Notes: a model not told the origin generated them from the sequence alone. A stretch of 64,000 bases of DNA from Puccinia triticina (GCF_026914185.1 NC_070564.1:2356001-2420000); one strand, 5' to 3'; shown: positions 21,498-32,900, counted from the first letter of the stretch. Numbers and translations: made by a program.

Positions 21498-21842
21498 GTA
21501 GGTGGTGGAGGCTGTGACGAGGGACATGCTCATGTGTAGGAGTAATTCCTATGTAGTTGCCGATGAGTACAGCCACGTGCACTCGCCCACAATCTTCACT
21601 GTCAGCACCTCGCCATACGTCGGTTTGAAGCTAGTACGTTCCGTACCGGTGGGTACTGGTGGGTACATAGCTTCAATTTCTTCGGGTTGAAGCTAAGCCC
21701 GTTTGGTTGTTCCGTAACGGTGGGTAGTGGGCCTTGATCGTGTGTTCCTACTTGTCTCAGACACCTCAGCAGGGTTTCTCCTGGTTTCTCTTCTGAGGCT
21801 GTATCGCTGTTCTCTTGTCTGTTGCTAGTCATGGCGGCAGGG

Positions 21843-21848
21843 TATAAA
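21843..21848 (+). promoter_or_regulatory. TATA box of the secreted-protein gene
   Basis: TATAAA lies 123 bp before the ATG at 21971 and is the only good TATA match in the upstream region. Upstream of it, at 21500-21720, are repeat-derived blocks containing GTACCGGT and GAAGCTA. Confidence 0.5.
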
Positions 21849-21970
21849 GCCAGCTGCCTAGCTCCCAGGGATCACTGTCTACATCAGCAAGACACCATCG
21901 CACACATCAGCATTCTACCCTGACGCCAGTCCAAACCTGCTCAACCGGCTAAATTTGCAGCATCTGCCAG

Positions 21971-22393
21971 ATGAAAATCTCAATTCTTTTTTACGGCCCC
22001 TTGATGGCTCTCATCCTATCTACCATGATCCTCGCCCAGCGCTTCCCGAAATGTCCTAGGTGTAGAAACGATGGCATTGTTATAGACTTTACGGACTACA
22101 CGGAGAAACTCCAGCTCCCACAGGTAGACCAATGTGGACACGAAACCGGTAAATTAAGAAAAAAATGTAAAAAGGACAGGCAGAAAGCGTATTATGCCTG
22201 CCCGTGCTGCAGATACTCGGAGCCGGACGATCTAAACCACGTTTTCGCATTCAACACAAACGGGCACGGGTGTCACGGCGGCCACACACAATTCGTCGAA
22301 CGCGGATGGTACGTACCCCCAGGGAAGAGAAAACAACCGGTAGGATTCGACCTTTTCCCATCGGAACCGGTAGCATCATCATCAAACCGTTAA
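21971..22393 (+). CDS. Small secreted cysteine-rich protein, candidate effector
   Basis: The gene is a single uninterrupted ORF of 140 aa. Residues 1-22 (KISILFYGPLMALILSTMIL) form a typical signal peptide ending LAQ. The mature part has eight cysteines (about residues 28, 31, 55, 66, 77, 79, 80 and 100), including CPRC and CPCC pairs, plus several histidines around GHGCHGGH. The CxxC, CPCC and His pattern could bind zinc, but this is inference from spacing only. No known domain was recognised. A TATA box at 21843 and a clean 5' flank support a real gene. It is embedded in repeats, as rust secreted-protein genes often are. Host targeting and function are unknown. Confidence 0.75.
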   Translation: MKISILFYGPLMALILSTMILAQRFPKCPRCRNDGIVIDFTDYTEKLQLPQVDQCGHETGKLRKKCKKDRQKAYYACPCCRYSEPDDLNHVFAFNTNGHGCHGGHTQFVERGWYVPPGKRKQPVGFDLFPSEPVASSSNR

Positions 22394-23155
22394 ACTGGGG
22401 CGCATACTACAACGGCCCGCTCCGCAAAATCGTTATGGAATTACTGTTACTTTCTTATCAAGTTTTCTTGCGGACAGAACCGGATCTTAGACATATATCT
22501 ACATCCACATTTACCTCTCTTCAGCCCAATTTCCTACTTTTCTCACTATCGTCGAGCGTAATAGGGATCACTTTGTAGATAATAACAAGTCATGTTCATT
22601 AATTTTTTGATCTTGTCATAGCTCTCCCTACTTACTGCCTAGAAAATTATCATGGCTTTAGCATGTCCAGACCCGATTTTTTTTCTATCTTGACTACGAC
22701 CAGTATTATACCTTCCTCATTCTTTTAGTTAGGGTTTCAAATGATCCGAAAATCAATCTGGTTGTTCCATCTCCTTTGCTGAAAGTCGTGCATTTATCTA
22801 AAACAGTATGTAGCTGGGAAATCGCGGCTGCGCCGCGTGAATTGAATTGAAGCAGAAGCTCATTTGCCAATGATTCAGGCGCATGTTACCCGTCAAACTG
22901 TACCAATTGACCATTGGCTACAAATATGTCACAATGAGACTGGCAGAAGTTGAACCTTGAAATATGTATGTTGCCCCCGCAAAGCACAGGCAACATTTGC
23001 CGGAAATTGCCCCCAAATACAACCTAAATTCCGCCAACGGTTTGTCTGAGTCACAGAGATGTTTTAGGGACCGGTCTACCATCTTCATGGCATCCCTGTG
23101 AGTCATTTTTACCTTGTACCAATAGGACCTGGAGTTTGGCCAAAGTTCTACCTAA
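22394..23155. other. 3' flank and intergenic sequence
   Basis: This is AT-rich downstream sequence of the secreted-protein gene, with no supported ORF, RNA or repeat until the minisatellite begins near 23160. Confidence 0.4.
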
Positions 23156-23159
23156 AATT

Positions 23160-23710
23160 GAGTGACACACCTCTTGGCGGGCTGGGCTTTGACAGCTCAA
23201 CAGGAAGAATACCCTTGGCGAGCTGGTGTAAAAATTCAGCTTGCCAGGAGGCGTGTATTCCTCTCAACAAGATGGACTTTGACCAGCTCGCCAAGAGACA
23301 TACCTCTCGGCGAGATGGATTTGCACCAGCTCGCCAATAGGAATACATCCCTCGCGCCGAGCTACCAGCTCGCCGAGAGGTATATATTGCTCTCGGAAGC
23401 TGGTCAAAGTCCAGCTCTCCGGGAGACATGTATTCTTCTCGGCGAGCTGGTGCGAACCGATCTCGCCGGGAGGTGCATATTCCTTTAGGCAAGCTGATCA
23501 AAGTCCAATTGGCCGGGAGGGATGTATTCCTCTTGGCGAGCTAGTACGAATCCATCTGGCCGAGAGGTGCATATTTCTTTTGGCAAGTCCAGCTCGCCGG
23601 GAGGGATGTATTCTTCTTGGCGAGCTGGTACAAATCCATCTCGCCGAGAGGTGTGTATTCCTCTCGGCGAGCTGGTCAAAGTCCAGCTCGCCGGGTGTTA
23701 TGTATTTGGC
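23160..23710. repeat. Minisatellite of dyad-symmetric GGCGAGCTGGT units
   Basis: About ten units carry CTCGGCGAGCTGGT or its complement ACCAGCTCGCCGAG. They alternate orientation and are joined by GTATTCCTCT and AAAGTCCAGCTCGCC. Because of the alternating orientation, both strands keep long open frames with repeated SSRRA/SPARR-type peptides, which I regard as by-products. A related but diverged array lies inside the hAT element at 12520-12840. Confidence 0.85.
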
Positions 23711-23784
23711 ACGGGCTCCAGCCCCTGCCGCATCTGGGTAGGCAATTGGGCGGGTATGGCCGGCGCAGACTGGCCATTGAGGGG

Positions 23785-23960
23785 AGTAATTGGAGTGCCA
23801 AGCTGTTCACTCCAAACCAACCTGGAGTGCAGGGCTGTGCACTCCAAAAAAGACCAGGTTTTTGAGTGAACTAGTTTCCACTCCAGTAAAGTTGGAGTGA
23901 ACTAGTGTTCATTCCAATAAAGATGGAGTGAACGCGTGTTCACTCCATTTGTGGTGTGCA
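23785..23960. repeat. Short TGGAGTGAAC/CACTCCA repeats
   Basis: Alternating copies of GGAGTGAAC(TAG) and its complement (GTTCACTCC) occur about seven times, with spacer AAT/AAAGTTGGAG. The sequence is non-coding and could fold into several small hairpins. Confidence 0.7.
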
Positions 23961-24119
23961 TCTGGGATTTTTTTGGCATACCTAAAGCCTGACCCTTTAA
24001 GAAATTCTATCAAGAATTGTGATTTTTACAGTGGTTTCCGTGTAGCCTTCTTCTTCTATGGCCGAGTGTGCACCCCCATAACTTGACCAAACTTGGACAC
24101 TCTTGCTCAGATGCCCGTG

Positions 24120-24430
24120 TGACAGGGTTATTTGGTGTCCATCAGACACTCCCAACCAAGGTTTTCTGGTGGAAAGCTTTGTCTGGTTTCCATCAGACAC
24201 TCTGGCTGGGGTTTACAATGGATGTTGAACTTTTTGCACTGTCGAGATGTCCATTGGACACTCTCAATTAGGATTGTCGAATGGACAGAAATTTTTGATG
24301 TCCAAAAGACAGTTTTGAGTGCCAAGCATCACTTGGAGGCTTGCAGAAGTGTCCAAGTGATTTGCAGCACACCTTACGTTTCCTGGATGCTCCCGAGGCA
24401 TCCTCTGGATGCTTCTCAATCAAAATTGTC
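24120..24430. repeat. TGTCCATCAGACACTC repeat cluster
   Basis: GGTGTCCATCAGACACTCCC at about 24133, TTTCCATCAGACACTC at about 24186 and GTCCATTGGACACTC at about 24248 are imperfect palindromic repeats. The cluster ends at the hAT element starting 24440. Confidence 0.6.
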
Positions 24431-24439
24431 CACGGGATG

Positions 24440-25006
24440 TAGGCATGGCAATCGGGCGGGTTCGGGCCGCCCACGGGCAGCCCGTGTCGGGCCGCAGAAT
24501 AAACGGGCGGGTCGGGCCGGGTCAATTTGTCTCAAATTGCCGCCCGCTCCGAACCTGTTTAGCTCGCGGGCAGCCCGCGGGCCCCTGAACCCAATTTGCC
24601 CGCGGGCAGCCCACGGGTAGCCCACGGGCGGCCCGCGGGTCGCCGCCAAATGACCTATAAACTCAGATATCTGAGGATTAATACCAATGCCAATATCCCC
24701 GGCATTGGAATGTGGCCTGTCCACAGGCCGCCAAAGACATTGAATTCAAATTGAGGATGCCAGAGGGTGCTACAGGGTCAAAAAATCAGCCCCTCATGGC
24801 TGAACGCTGAGCGGGGGGCTGCCGGGGCTGACCGGGGATCGGCCCAACAGGCGCCCGGCGGGCTAACCGAACCCGCCGGGCTTCAGTCGCGGGTCTGTTG
24901 GGTGGGGCCGACTTCACAAATTTCCTCAATAAGCCGACCCAAGCCCGGCCTGAACCCGGCCGGGTTCGGGCGGCCCACCAGCTGACCCGCCTGATTGGCA
25001 TCCCTA
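24440..25006. mobile_element. 567-bp non-autonomous hAT-type element
   Basis: The terminal repeats are TAGGCATGGCAATC and GATTGGCATCCCTA. The perfect 8-bp target duplication ACGGGATG lies at 24432-24439 and 25007-25014. The interior is dominated by GGGCGGGTTCGGGC-type and GCCCGCGGG repeats, as in other GC-rich hAT MITEs. It is non-coding. Confidence 0.92.
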
Positions 25007-25099
25007 ACGGGATGCAGCAAATTTCCAGATATGCACCCCGTGCTGTACCTACCATCACAGGCATTTAGGATATTGACAGTAAGTTAACTCTTTCACTGA

Positions 25100-25812
25100 A
25101 GCTTGTCTATATCAGCAACGGGGAAACCACCGCTCTGCAAACAGCGCAGCGGTTTTTGGGAGTGCTGTGCTGCGCTGAAAATCAGTGGGACAAGCACTGC
25201 ACTAACCGCTGAATATTTTCACCACAAAAACCTGCAGATTCTAGTGCCGCTGAATCAGCGGTCAACCGCTGCGCTGACACTGTTTTCAGCGGAAAACCTC
25301 TGAAAATCAGCACAGCGCAGCGGAATGACCGCTGAATGACCACTGACAACCGCTGACCACTTTTTCAGCGTCAGTGCACTAATTTTGTGGTGCCCCAACA
25401 TGGTCATAAGGAACAGGTGAGGCCCAATGGGGGGCGAACAGGTGGTGGGGAGGTTGATTGAGTGAATGAAACTATGTAGGTAACGCGCTGGCAGCGCCGC
25501 TGTCACTGCAGCCATGTTCAGCGCCTAGTGGGGCGCAGCAAAATCAGTGTGCTGACGCTGAAAAATCGGTCATTCAGTGTTCATTCCGCTGCGCTGCACT
25601 GATTTTCAGTGTTAGCGCCCTTCAGCGGCGCTGCGCTAACGCTGATCAACAGCAGGCATCCAAGCCAAACCGCTGAATTCAGTGTTTGCACAGCGCTCTA
25701 ACCACTGCACTAACACTGATTGGGCTGGAGGATCAGCAGTAGACCGTTGCGCTGCGCTAAAGGTGCCACTGATGTCAGTGCAGCACAGCAGTTTCACCAT
25801 TGATATCAGAGT
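25100..25812. repeat. CAGCGCAGCGG-rich element
   Basis: About 700 bp are packed with CAGCG, GCGCTG and CCGCTGA motifs on both strands. The outer ends are weakly inverted (TATATCAGCAACGGGGAAAC near 25107; GTTTCACCATTGATATCA near 25790). It may be a hAT-like MITE expanded from a short motif. Similar motifs recur at 46450-46560. Confidence 0.6.
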
Positions 25813-26574
25813 GAAACTCTGTGTCTCTTGATTTTTTCTCTCCCAAATCTCTGTTTCTCAAACAAAATCAAAAGATCAAATTTTACCCTCTTCAACCTAG
25901 ACTTAGTCTGAAAACTAGGGGAGATTAGTTCTACTAATTCTGTTGTCCTGACACTGTTTCCTTGGTGTGAGTGAAGGCTGTTGCACTCATTGGTCTAGCA
26001 CAGCTGGCAGCAAACTTTCCTAGCCTAACCATGGCCCTGATATTTAAATCAAAAGACTTTAAATTCTCAGACCAGATCATTCTCTATTTCTCTCTTCCTT
26101 TTTCTCTCTACCTCTAGCTGTATTTCTTATCCCAGAAATCAAACTTAGAAGTTTCCTCCCATTTTTCTTATGTCCTTTTGTCACTTTGGAGACACAGGCT
26201 CACAGAAGAGGCACTGACTAAGTGTTACCTGAGCCATGCTCTTTATTTTTCAGTCAAAAATTGTGCCTCTCACCCTCTTGCGCCAACACAATATAGTTTT
26301 TCTGTGTGACTTCAAACTGCAAGGCAGCGGGACTGTAGTATGTATCTAATTTAGCTTGCTCATAAATTAACAGCAGAAAGCTTCTGTTGATGGGTACCCT
26401 TGGACTAGAATTATTCAATCTTTGGTGACTTCATTTTGGTCCCACTTTTTTACTTGTGTTTTTTTCACTTGAAGGATTCTGGTCATTGAGGTTCATTTCC
26501 CTGCTCATTTTGCTCATCCTTGCATAAATTTTGGGAGTTGAAAAATCGACTCCCAGGAATTAATAAATCAACTC
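25813..26574. other. AT-rich intergenic sequence before the retrotransposon
   Basis: No gene or bounded repeat was recognised. The sequence ends at the 5' LTR, with AACTC as the probable target duplication. Confidence 0.4.
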
Positions 26575-26776
26575 TGTTATGAGCCATAGCGCGGGCTCCG
26601 CAGCGCAGACTCACATGTACATAGACTACACGTACATGTCACGGACCATACTCAAGGTTTGAAAGGCTGGAGATCCAAGCCTCTTCCTCATCCTGCAATC
26701 TACCATCTTGGATCCAGAACCCCCAGAACCCCAGAACCCAGACTCCATCTTCCTCTCCACAGAACAGACCTTAACA
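26575..26776 (+). repeat. 5' LTR of the Ty3/gypsy element
   Basis: This is the 202-bp direct repeat matching 33164-33365. It differs at the CCATAGC/CTGTAGC site (two bases), CACGGAC/CATGGAC (one) and GTTTGAAAGG/GTTCGAGAGG (two). Confidence 0.93.
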
Positions 26777-26946
26777 TATTGCAGGATCTACTTAACGGAG
26801 ACGAAGACCAAGAACCCAACAGACCAACAAGAGCCAGATCGCTCCGACTCCGAAACCTTGAACATCCCGACTCCGAAACCTTGAATATCCCGTAATCCAC
26901 TCCTAGAAACCTTGAATATCCCGCTCCGACATCACACAGCAATACG

Positions 26947-27900
26947 ATGGATGCCTCCGAAGCCGCCAAACTCCGACAACAACTGGCGGACATTACTAAG
27001 AAGGCCAACAACGAGGAGGAAAAACGCCGCCAGGCCGAGGCCAAGTTGGAGGACGCACTCCGCACTCCAAATCCACCCCCTCCCCCAACCGCAACCAAGA
27101 CCCCCAAGATCGCTCAACCCGACAAGTTCAATGGAGAACGCAGAGCGGTGGCGGAGACGTTTGCCCGCCAGGTTGGCATCTATATGACTGTGAACAAGCA
27201 CTTGTTCCCGAACGACACGACATGAATCCTCTTTGTGTCCTCGTACATGAACGGACCCGCGGGCGTGTGGGCAGCCCCGTTTCTTGACCAGGCAGCAGTG
27301 GACCCACCCACCCTGACCTACGCGGAGTTCACGGCGGCCTTCCGGGGCATGTTTTTCGACCCGGAAAAGAAGGCAAAGGCGGAACGAGCCCTCCGAGCGC
27401 TGAAGCAGACCGGTTCTGTGGCGGACTACACCCACTCCTTCGTCCAGCACGCCTCCGCAGCGGGATGGGAAATCCCCACCCTCCTCAGCCAGTACCGCCA
27501 AGGTCTGAAGCGGGACATCCAGATGTTGCTCATCGTTTCCCGCAGCGCATTCACAGCCATTAATGAAGTTGCTAGCTTGACACGGCAATGAGCGGAGCGG
27601 AGGCCGGAACAGCGCCGGCTAAACAGAAGATCGACCCCAACGCCATGGACCTATCGGCGTTAAACGGACGGCTATCCGACTCCGAGAAGGACTCTGTTTC
27701 CAATGCGGAGCGCAGGGCCACATTTCCCGCAACTGTCCGACCAAGAAGGGAAAAGGCCGCGGAAACGCCAGGATTGCGGCAATGGAGGATCAGATCCGTC
27801 AATTAGTGGAAGGGATGGCGGCGATAGGCGGAGGCGGACCAGCGGATAAAGGTGGAAAAGGCCGGGCCAACTCGTCAAAAAATGGAGGCGCTCAGGAATG
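26947..27900 (+). pseudogene. Retrotransposon gag with zinc knuckle, broken
   Basis: The N-terminal coiled-coil region starts at ATG 26947 (MDASEAAKLRQQLADITKKA) and continues into the capsid-like QPDKFNGERRAVAETFARQV. An in-frame TGA at 27223-27225 interrupts it. Capsid similarity resumes as TYAEFTAAFRGMFFDPEKKA and VADYTHSFVQHASAAGWEIP, to a TGA near 27590. In other frames come IDPNAMDLSALNGRLSDSEK and a CCHC knuckle, CFQCGAQGHISRNC, near 27694. At least one stop and one frameshift prevent a single gag product. Confidence 0.85.
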
Positions 27901-28050
27901 AAGGTTGTGCCTTTCCTGAGCGCGGCGGAGTTGTCTTGTAGTATTGGTGCTAGTCAAACTTTAACCAGAAATGAAATTGATCCCAGATGTTTCATCTCTC
28001 GCACCATCACAACTCCCAGAGCCACACCCCAGAACCCCTTACCCCCTGCC

Positions 28051-29340
28051 TCCTTTTTGATTGATTCCGGAGCGACCCATGATGACAGCTCTGTTTATGA
28101 AGCTTAGGGCAAAAACCCGTCAAAATAAGGGTTTTGGGCCCTAGCACTATAACTGTGCTGATGTAAACACTAGTAATGTAAATTACTAAACTTGTTTCTT
28201 GGTAATTTGGCCACTACAAGGGTTTTTAAACACTCTTTAAAAAGAGGAGAATTTATTATGTAATTAATAATATATAATTATTAATTACAGGGAATAAATT
28301 TGGCGTAAAAAGTAGGTGGTAAGCGCTTAAGCTGATTGGCTGCTTGTCAGAGGCGGGGGTCTTACGGCAACTACTTTTAAGGATAAAGCTTGTAAATATG
28401 CTAATAAGGGATTTTTGATATTTAAAGGTTTAATCCAGTGGATTTTACGTGCTGGGGATGGTTTAAAAGGAAAAGGGGCTACAATAGTAGCAGAGGAGAA
28501 TATTCACGGCAGACTTACGGTTTATGGGCGGTGAATGGTCTGGGGGATCTTTTCCTGAGGGCCAAATAGGCCTCTATTTATAGAGGGGACTTCAGTGGGC
28601 GTAAACACTGAGTCCTTTTCTCCCTATGGGAGTATCCTGGGTTGTAGCCGTGAAAAGGGCTTGGCTGTGGGTATTTTAATTGTATTGAAATAGACTAATT
28701 TCCCTGACTCTGTCACATGACATATTTATAACCAATTGTCATGTGAAAGAGCTTCTGTAGAAGTCTACATAATACTTTCACGGGGTATTTTTACACGAGT
28801 AATATTACTCATTAATGTACAACAGTTTAATTTTATGTACATTGTTTGTTTTACTAAATTTATGTATGTAATACTATTTTTGGGCGCTTTCCGTGGCCAA
28901 TTCTTATTTATACAATTAGTACATGAAGGAGTAGGAATAAGGGGGTACTTTGAGTGGGTGACCCCCCTTAATTTATGATGAGGAATCTGATTCTGCAATA
29001 ATAATTCAATAATTATTATTATTTACTGAGTTATTGCAGTCTTTTGGATACTTAATGTATCTCTAAGGCTGACACATGGTGTGTTGAGCGAGTCCTACGC
29101 CGCCGCGGCGGGATTACTCCGCAACGCCACCGCCTCAAGGCAGACAGTGTCGGGATTCGATGGATCCACATCCCGAGCGGCATATGAGATTGACCTGACC
29201 CTGAATGAAGAACCCCGCCCTTCAAAATTCATCATCACCCGACTGAAAGACATGTATGACGGCATCCTTGGGATGCCATGGATCCGCAAACACGGACACC
29301 AAATTGACTGGACCACCCGCACACTCCGCCCCAACCACTC
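28051..29340 (+). pseudogene. Retrotransposon aspartic protease, split by an insertion
   Basis: The active-site stretch FLIDSGATHD is at about 28054-28083, and the reading breaks there. It resumes after the insertion with VLSESYAAAAGLLRN (from about 29080), GFDGSTSRAAYEIDLTLN and MYDGILGMPWIRKH, the usual C-terminal part of a gypsy protease. The 992-bp insertion between them inactivates it. This is a family-level assignment from the DSGA motif and position. Confidence 0.85.
28083..29074. mobile_element. 992-bp solo-LTR-like insertion in the protease
   Basis: The insertion starts TGACAGCTCT and ends AAGGCTGACA, so it has TG...CA ends with short inverted termini. It is flanked by CATGA (28078-28082) and CATGG (29075-29079), a 5-bp duplication with one change. 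Removing it restores the protease reading across SGATHD and VLSESY. It is non-coding and AT-rich, with a TATTTATAGAGGGGAC promoter-like block near 28572. It is most simply a solo LTR of another retrotransposon. Confidence 0.8.
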
Positions 29341-29366
29341 CGACATTGCAGCTGCCTCCGCAGCTT

Positions 29367-29850
29367 CGTCCACTCCAAAAACATCCTCAACAGAGGGCCA
29401 AGGGCCCATGATGGGGAAAGGTAGGATTCGTGACGAGGGGGTGTGTGTTTTACCGCCCCCGCAATGTGAGTCCAATAAAGTTTTTCCACTATCATTCTCC
29501 GAAGCAGGGGGTGTGTGTTTTACCGCCCCCGCAATGTGAGTTCAATAGACTACCCTCTTCCATACTCCCTGAAACGGCTGGCAAGCTTTTTCTCCCCGTA
29601 GATAGTACTCCGCACCCCGACTGGAATGCCGCCCCCCCGCAGCTGGAATGGAACCCCGCCGACAATTTTGCTGCCGCTCCGGCGGTATCGTCCACTCCGC
29701 AAACATCCTCAACAGAGGGCCAAGGGCCCATGATGGGGAAAGCTAGGATTCGTGACGAGGGGGTGTGTATTTTACCGCCCCCGCAATGTGAGTCCGATAA
29801 AGTTTTTCCACTATCATTCTCTGAAGCAGCTGGCAAGCCCCTTTCTCTCC
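29367..29850 (+). repeat. ~322-bp direct duplication between protease and RT
   Basis: TCAACAGAGGGCCAAGGGCC and GGTGTGTGTTTTACCGCCCC occur near 29390-29460 and again near 29710-29780. A third short copy of GTGTGTTTTACCGCCCCCGC lies at about 29510. The unit carries its own translation (KTSSTEGQGPMMGKGRIRDE), and the short motif is locally tandem. It lies in the linker between protease and RT, where length variation may be tolerated. Confidence 0.8.
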
Positions 29851-29990
29851 TAGAACTCTACACCGCAGAGATTAGCGCCGCCAAAACATCGTGGTCGACC
29901 TCCGCCCGGCTAGCAGCGGCGGGAAAGGCCGCTATGGCAACACGGACCGCCGAAGAACTCGTCCCGCAGTGCTACCATTGATTCATTGAC

Positions 29991-32900
29991 ATGTTCCAAA
30001 AATCCAGCGCCAAGAGCCTACCGCCACGAAGAAAGTACGACTTTTGTGTTGACCTGATCCCCGGAGCCACACTGCAGGCAAGCCGGATCATTCCGCTTTC
30101 ACCGGCGGAGAACCAGGCACTCGACACACTGATTGCAGAAGGGTTGGCCAGCGGAACAACACGGCGGACAACGTCACCATGGGCAGCCCCAGTTCTATTT
30201 ACCAGGAAGAAGGACGGAAACCTCCGCCCCTGTTTTGACTACCGAAAACTGAACGCACTGACTGTGAAGAACCGCTACCCCCTCCCACTGACCATGGACC
30301 TGGTTGACAGCCTGCTGAACGCCGACACATTCACAAAGCTGGACCTCCGCAACGCTTACGGAAACCTCCGAGTGGCGGAGGGAGATGAGGATAAACTAGC
30401 TTTCATCTGCAAGGTGGGGCAATTTGCTCCGCTCACCATGCCGTTTGGACCCACAGGAGCACCGGGATACTTCCAATACTTCATGCAAGACATTCTCCTT
30501 GGACGAATTGGAAAGGACACCGCAGAATACCTAGATGACATCATGGTGTACACACAGAAAGGCTCCGATCACACGGCGGCGGTCAACGGAATACTGGAAA
30601 CCCTGAGCAAGCATCAATTATGGCTGAAACCTGAGAAATGTGAATTTTCAAAGCCGGAGGTGGAATATCTTGGACTCTTGATTGCATGTAATAGGATTAG
30701 AATGGATCCTGCAAAAGTGAGGGCAGTGACGGAGTGGACCGCGCCGCGGAATGTTACGGAACTTCAGCGGTTCATTGGATTCTCCAACTTTTACCGCCGG
30801 TTCATTGACCACTTCTTGGGGAAGAACAGACCTTTACACGACTTGACCAAAGCAAAAACCCCCTTCGTCTGGGACAACAAATGCAACTCCGCGTTTGAAT
30901 GCCTAAAGACCGCCTTCACCTCCGCTCCGATACTCAAAATTGCGGACCCGTACAAGCCGTTTATCCTGGAATGCGACTGCTCCGACTTTGCCCTCGGAGC
31001 AGTCTTGTCTCAGGTCTGCGACAAAGAACTCCACCCCGTCGCTTACTTATCCCAATCATTGGTGCAGGCGGAAAAGAACTACGAGATCTTTGACAAGGAA
31101 CTGTTGGCTATTGTCACCGCCTTCAAAGAGTGGCGGCAGTACCTCAAAGGAAACCCGCACCGCCTGACCGCCATTGTTTATACAGATCATCGGAACCTGG
31201 AAAGCTTCATTACCACCAAGGAGCTCACTAGGAGACAGGCGCGGTGGGCGGAGACCATGGGTTGCTTTGACTTTGAAATCATTTTCCGCCCGGGCCGCCA
31301 AGCCACCAAACCCGATGCCCTTTTGAGAAGACCGGACCTGGCCCCCGCTCCTGGTGAGAAACTGACTTTTGGGCAGTTTTTGAAGCCGCAAAACATCACG
31401 GAGCGGACGTTTGGGGAAATATCGGAATTTGAAAGCTGGTTTGAGGATGAGTCCGTAGATTTGGAGAATGCGGAGCACTGGTTTGAGGTCGACGTGCTAG
31501 GGATGGACACGGAGCATAGAGCGGAGAATGAACTGGCGATGCCGGATGCAGAGATCATCGCAAGAATCAGGGAATTGACCCCACTGGATGCCCAACTGAC
31601 CAGATGGATAGAATCCTTGAAAACCCCCGCAGGAAACCGGAACAGATATGCGGAGGTTGACGGCATCTTATACAACAAAGGACGGATAGTGGTACCAGCG
31701 GACCTGGCACTGCGGACGGAAATATTGAAGAGCCGACACAACACCAAAGCGGCGGGCCACCCAGGCCGATCCCGCACCCTTGCCCTTGTCCGGCGGAGTT
31801 TTGTGTGGAATGGCCAGAAGAAGTTCGTCAACCAATACGTGGATGGATGTGATTCTTGTCAAAGAGTTAAAGCCTCGACGCAACAGCCATTTGGGAAACT
31901 GGAGCCGCTGCCAATTCCGGCGGGGCCGTGGACGGACATCAGCTATGACCTCATCACAGACCTGCCTGAATCCCGCTCCCACAACAGCATACTGACTGTT
32001 GTTGACCGTCTGACAAAGATGGCACACTTTATCCCCTGCAGGAAGTCCATGAATGCGGAGCAGTTAGCGGACCTGATGGCAGAGCACGTTTGGAAACTCC
32101 ACGGCACTCCAAAGACTATTGTTTCCGACCGAGGAAGCATTTTTGTATCCCAAATCACCCGGGAATTGGACAACAGACTTGGCATCCGCCTCCAACCATC
32201 TACGGCGTACCATCCAAGGACAGACGGACAGTCGGAAATCGCAAACAAAGCGGTGGAGCAATATCTCCGCCATTTTGTGAGCTATCAACAGGACGATTGG
32301 GCTCCGCTCCTGGCAACGGCGGAATTTGCTTACAACAACAACGATCAAACGTCAACAGGGGTGTCACCATTCAAGGCAAATTATGGTTTCAACCCATTGT
32401 ACAGCGGAATTCCATCGGCGGGACAGTGTGTACCGGCAGTGGTGGAGCAACTGCGCCAGCTTGCGGAGGTACAGGACGAACTGAAGCACTGTCTAGAAGC
32501 GGCGCAGGAGGCCATGAAAAGCCAGTTTGACCGCGGAGTGCGGAAAACACCGGAATGGAACAGTGGAGACGAGGTTTGGCTAGATGGGCGCAATATCTCA
32601 ACAACACGCCCCAGCCCCAAATTGGAACACCGCTGGCTTGGACCATTCCCAATAGCTAGCAGAATTCCAACCTCCGCTTACAAACTGACCCTTCCGCTTT
32701 CCATGCAGGGAGTCCACCCAGTTTTCCACGTGTCAGTACTCCGCAAACACAAGCCCGAAGAGATCGCCCACCGACAGCGGCGGACCCCGGAGCCAGTAAC
32801 AGTCAACGGCGGAGATGAGTGGGAGGTTGACGGAATACTGGACAGCTGGCGGAGAGGGCGGACAACTCAATACCTTGTCAGCTGGCGCGGATTTGGATGG

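Noticed and set aside
23160..23710. Arginine/serine-rich coding frames in the minisatellite
   Set aside because: They occur on both strands as a by-product of alternating repeat units, and none has a plausible start, flank or splice structure.
29430..29981. Separate 183-codon gene between protease and RT
   Set aside because: It is the translated linker of the retrotransposon, containing the 322-bp duplication, and has no independent start signal or domain.
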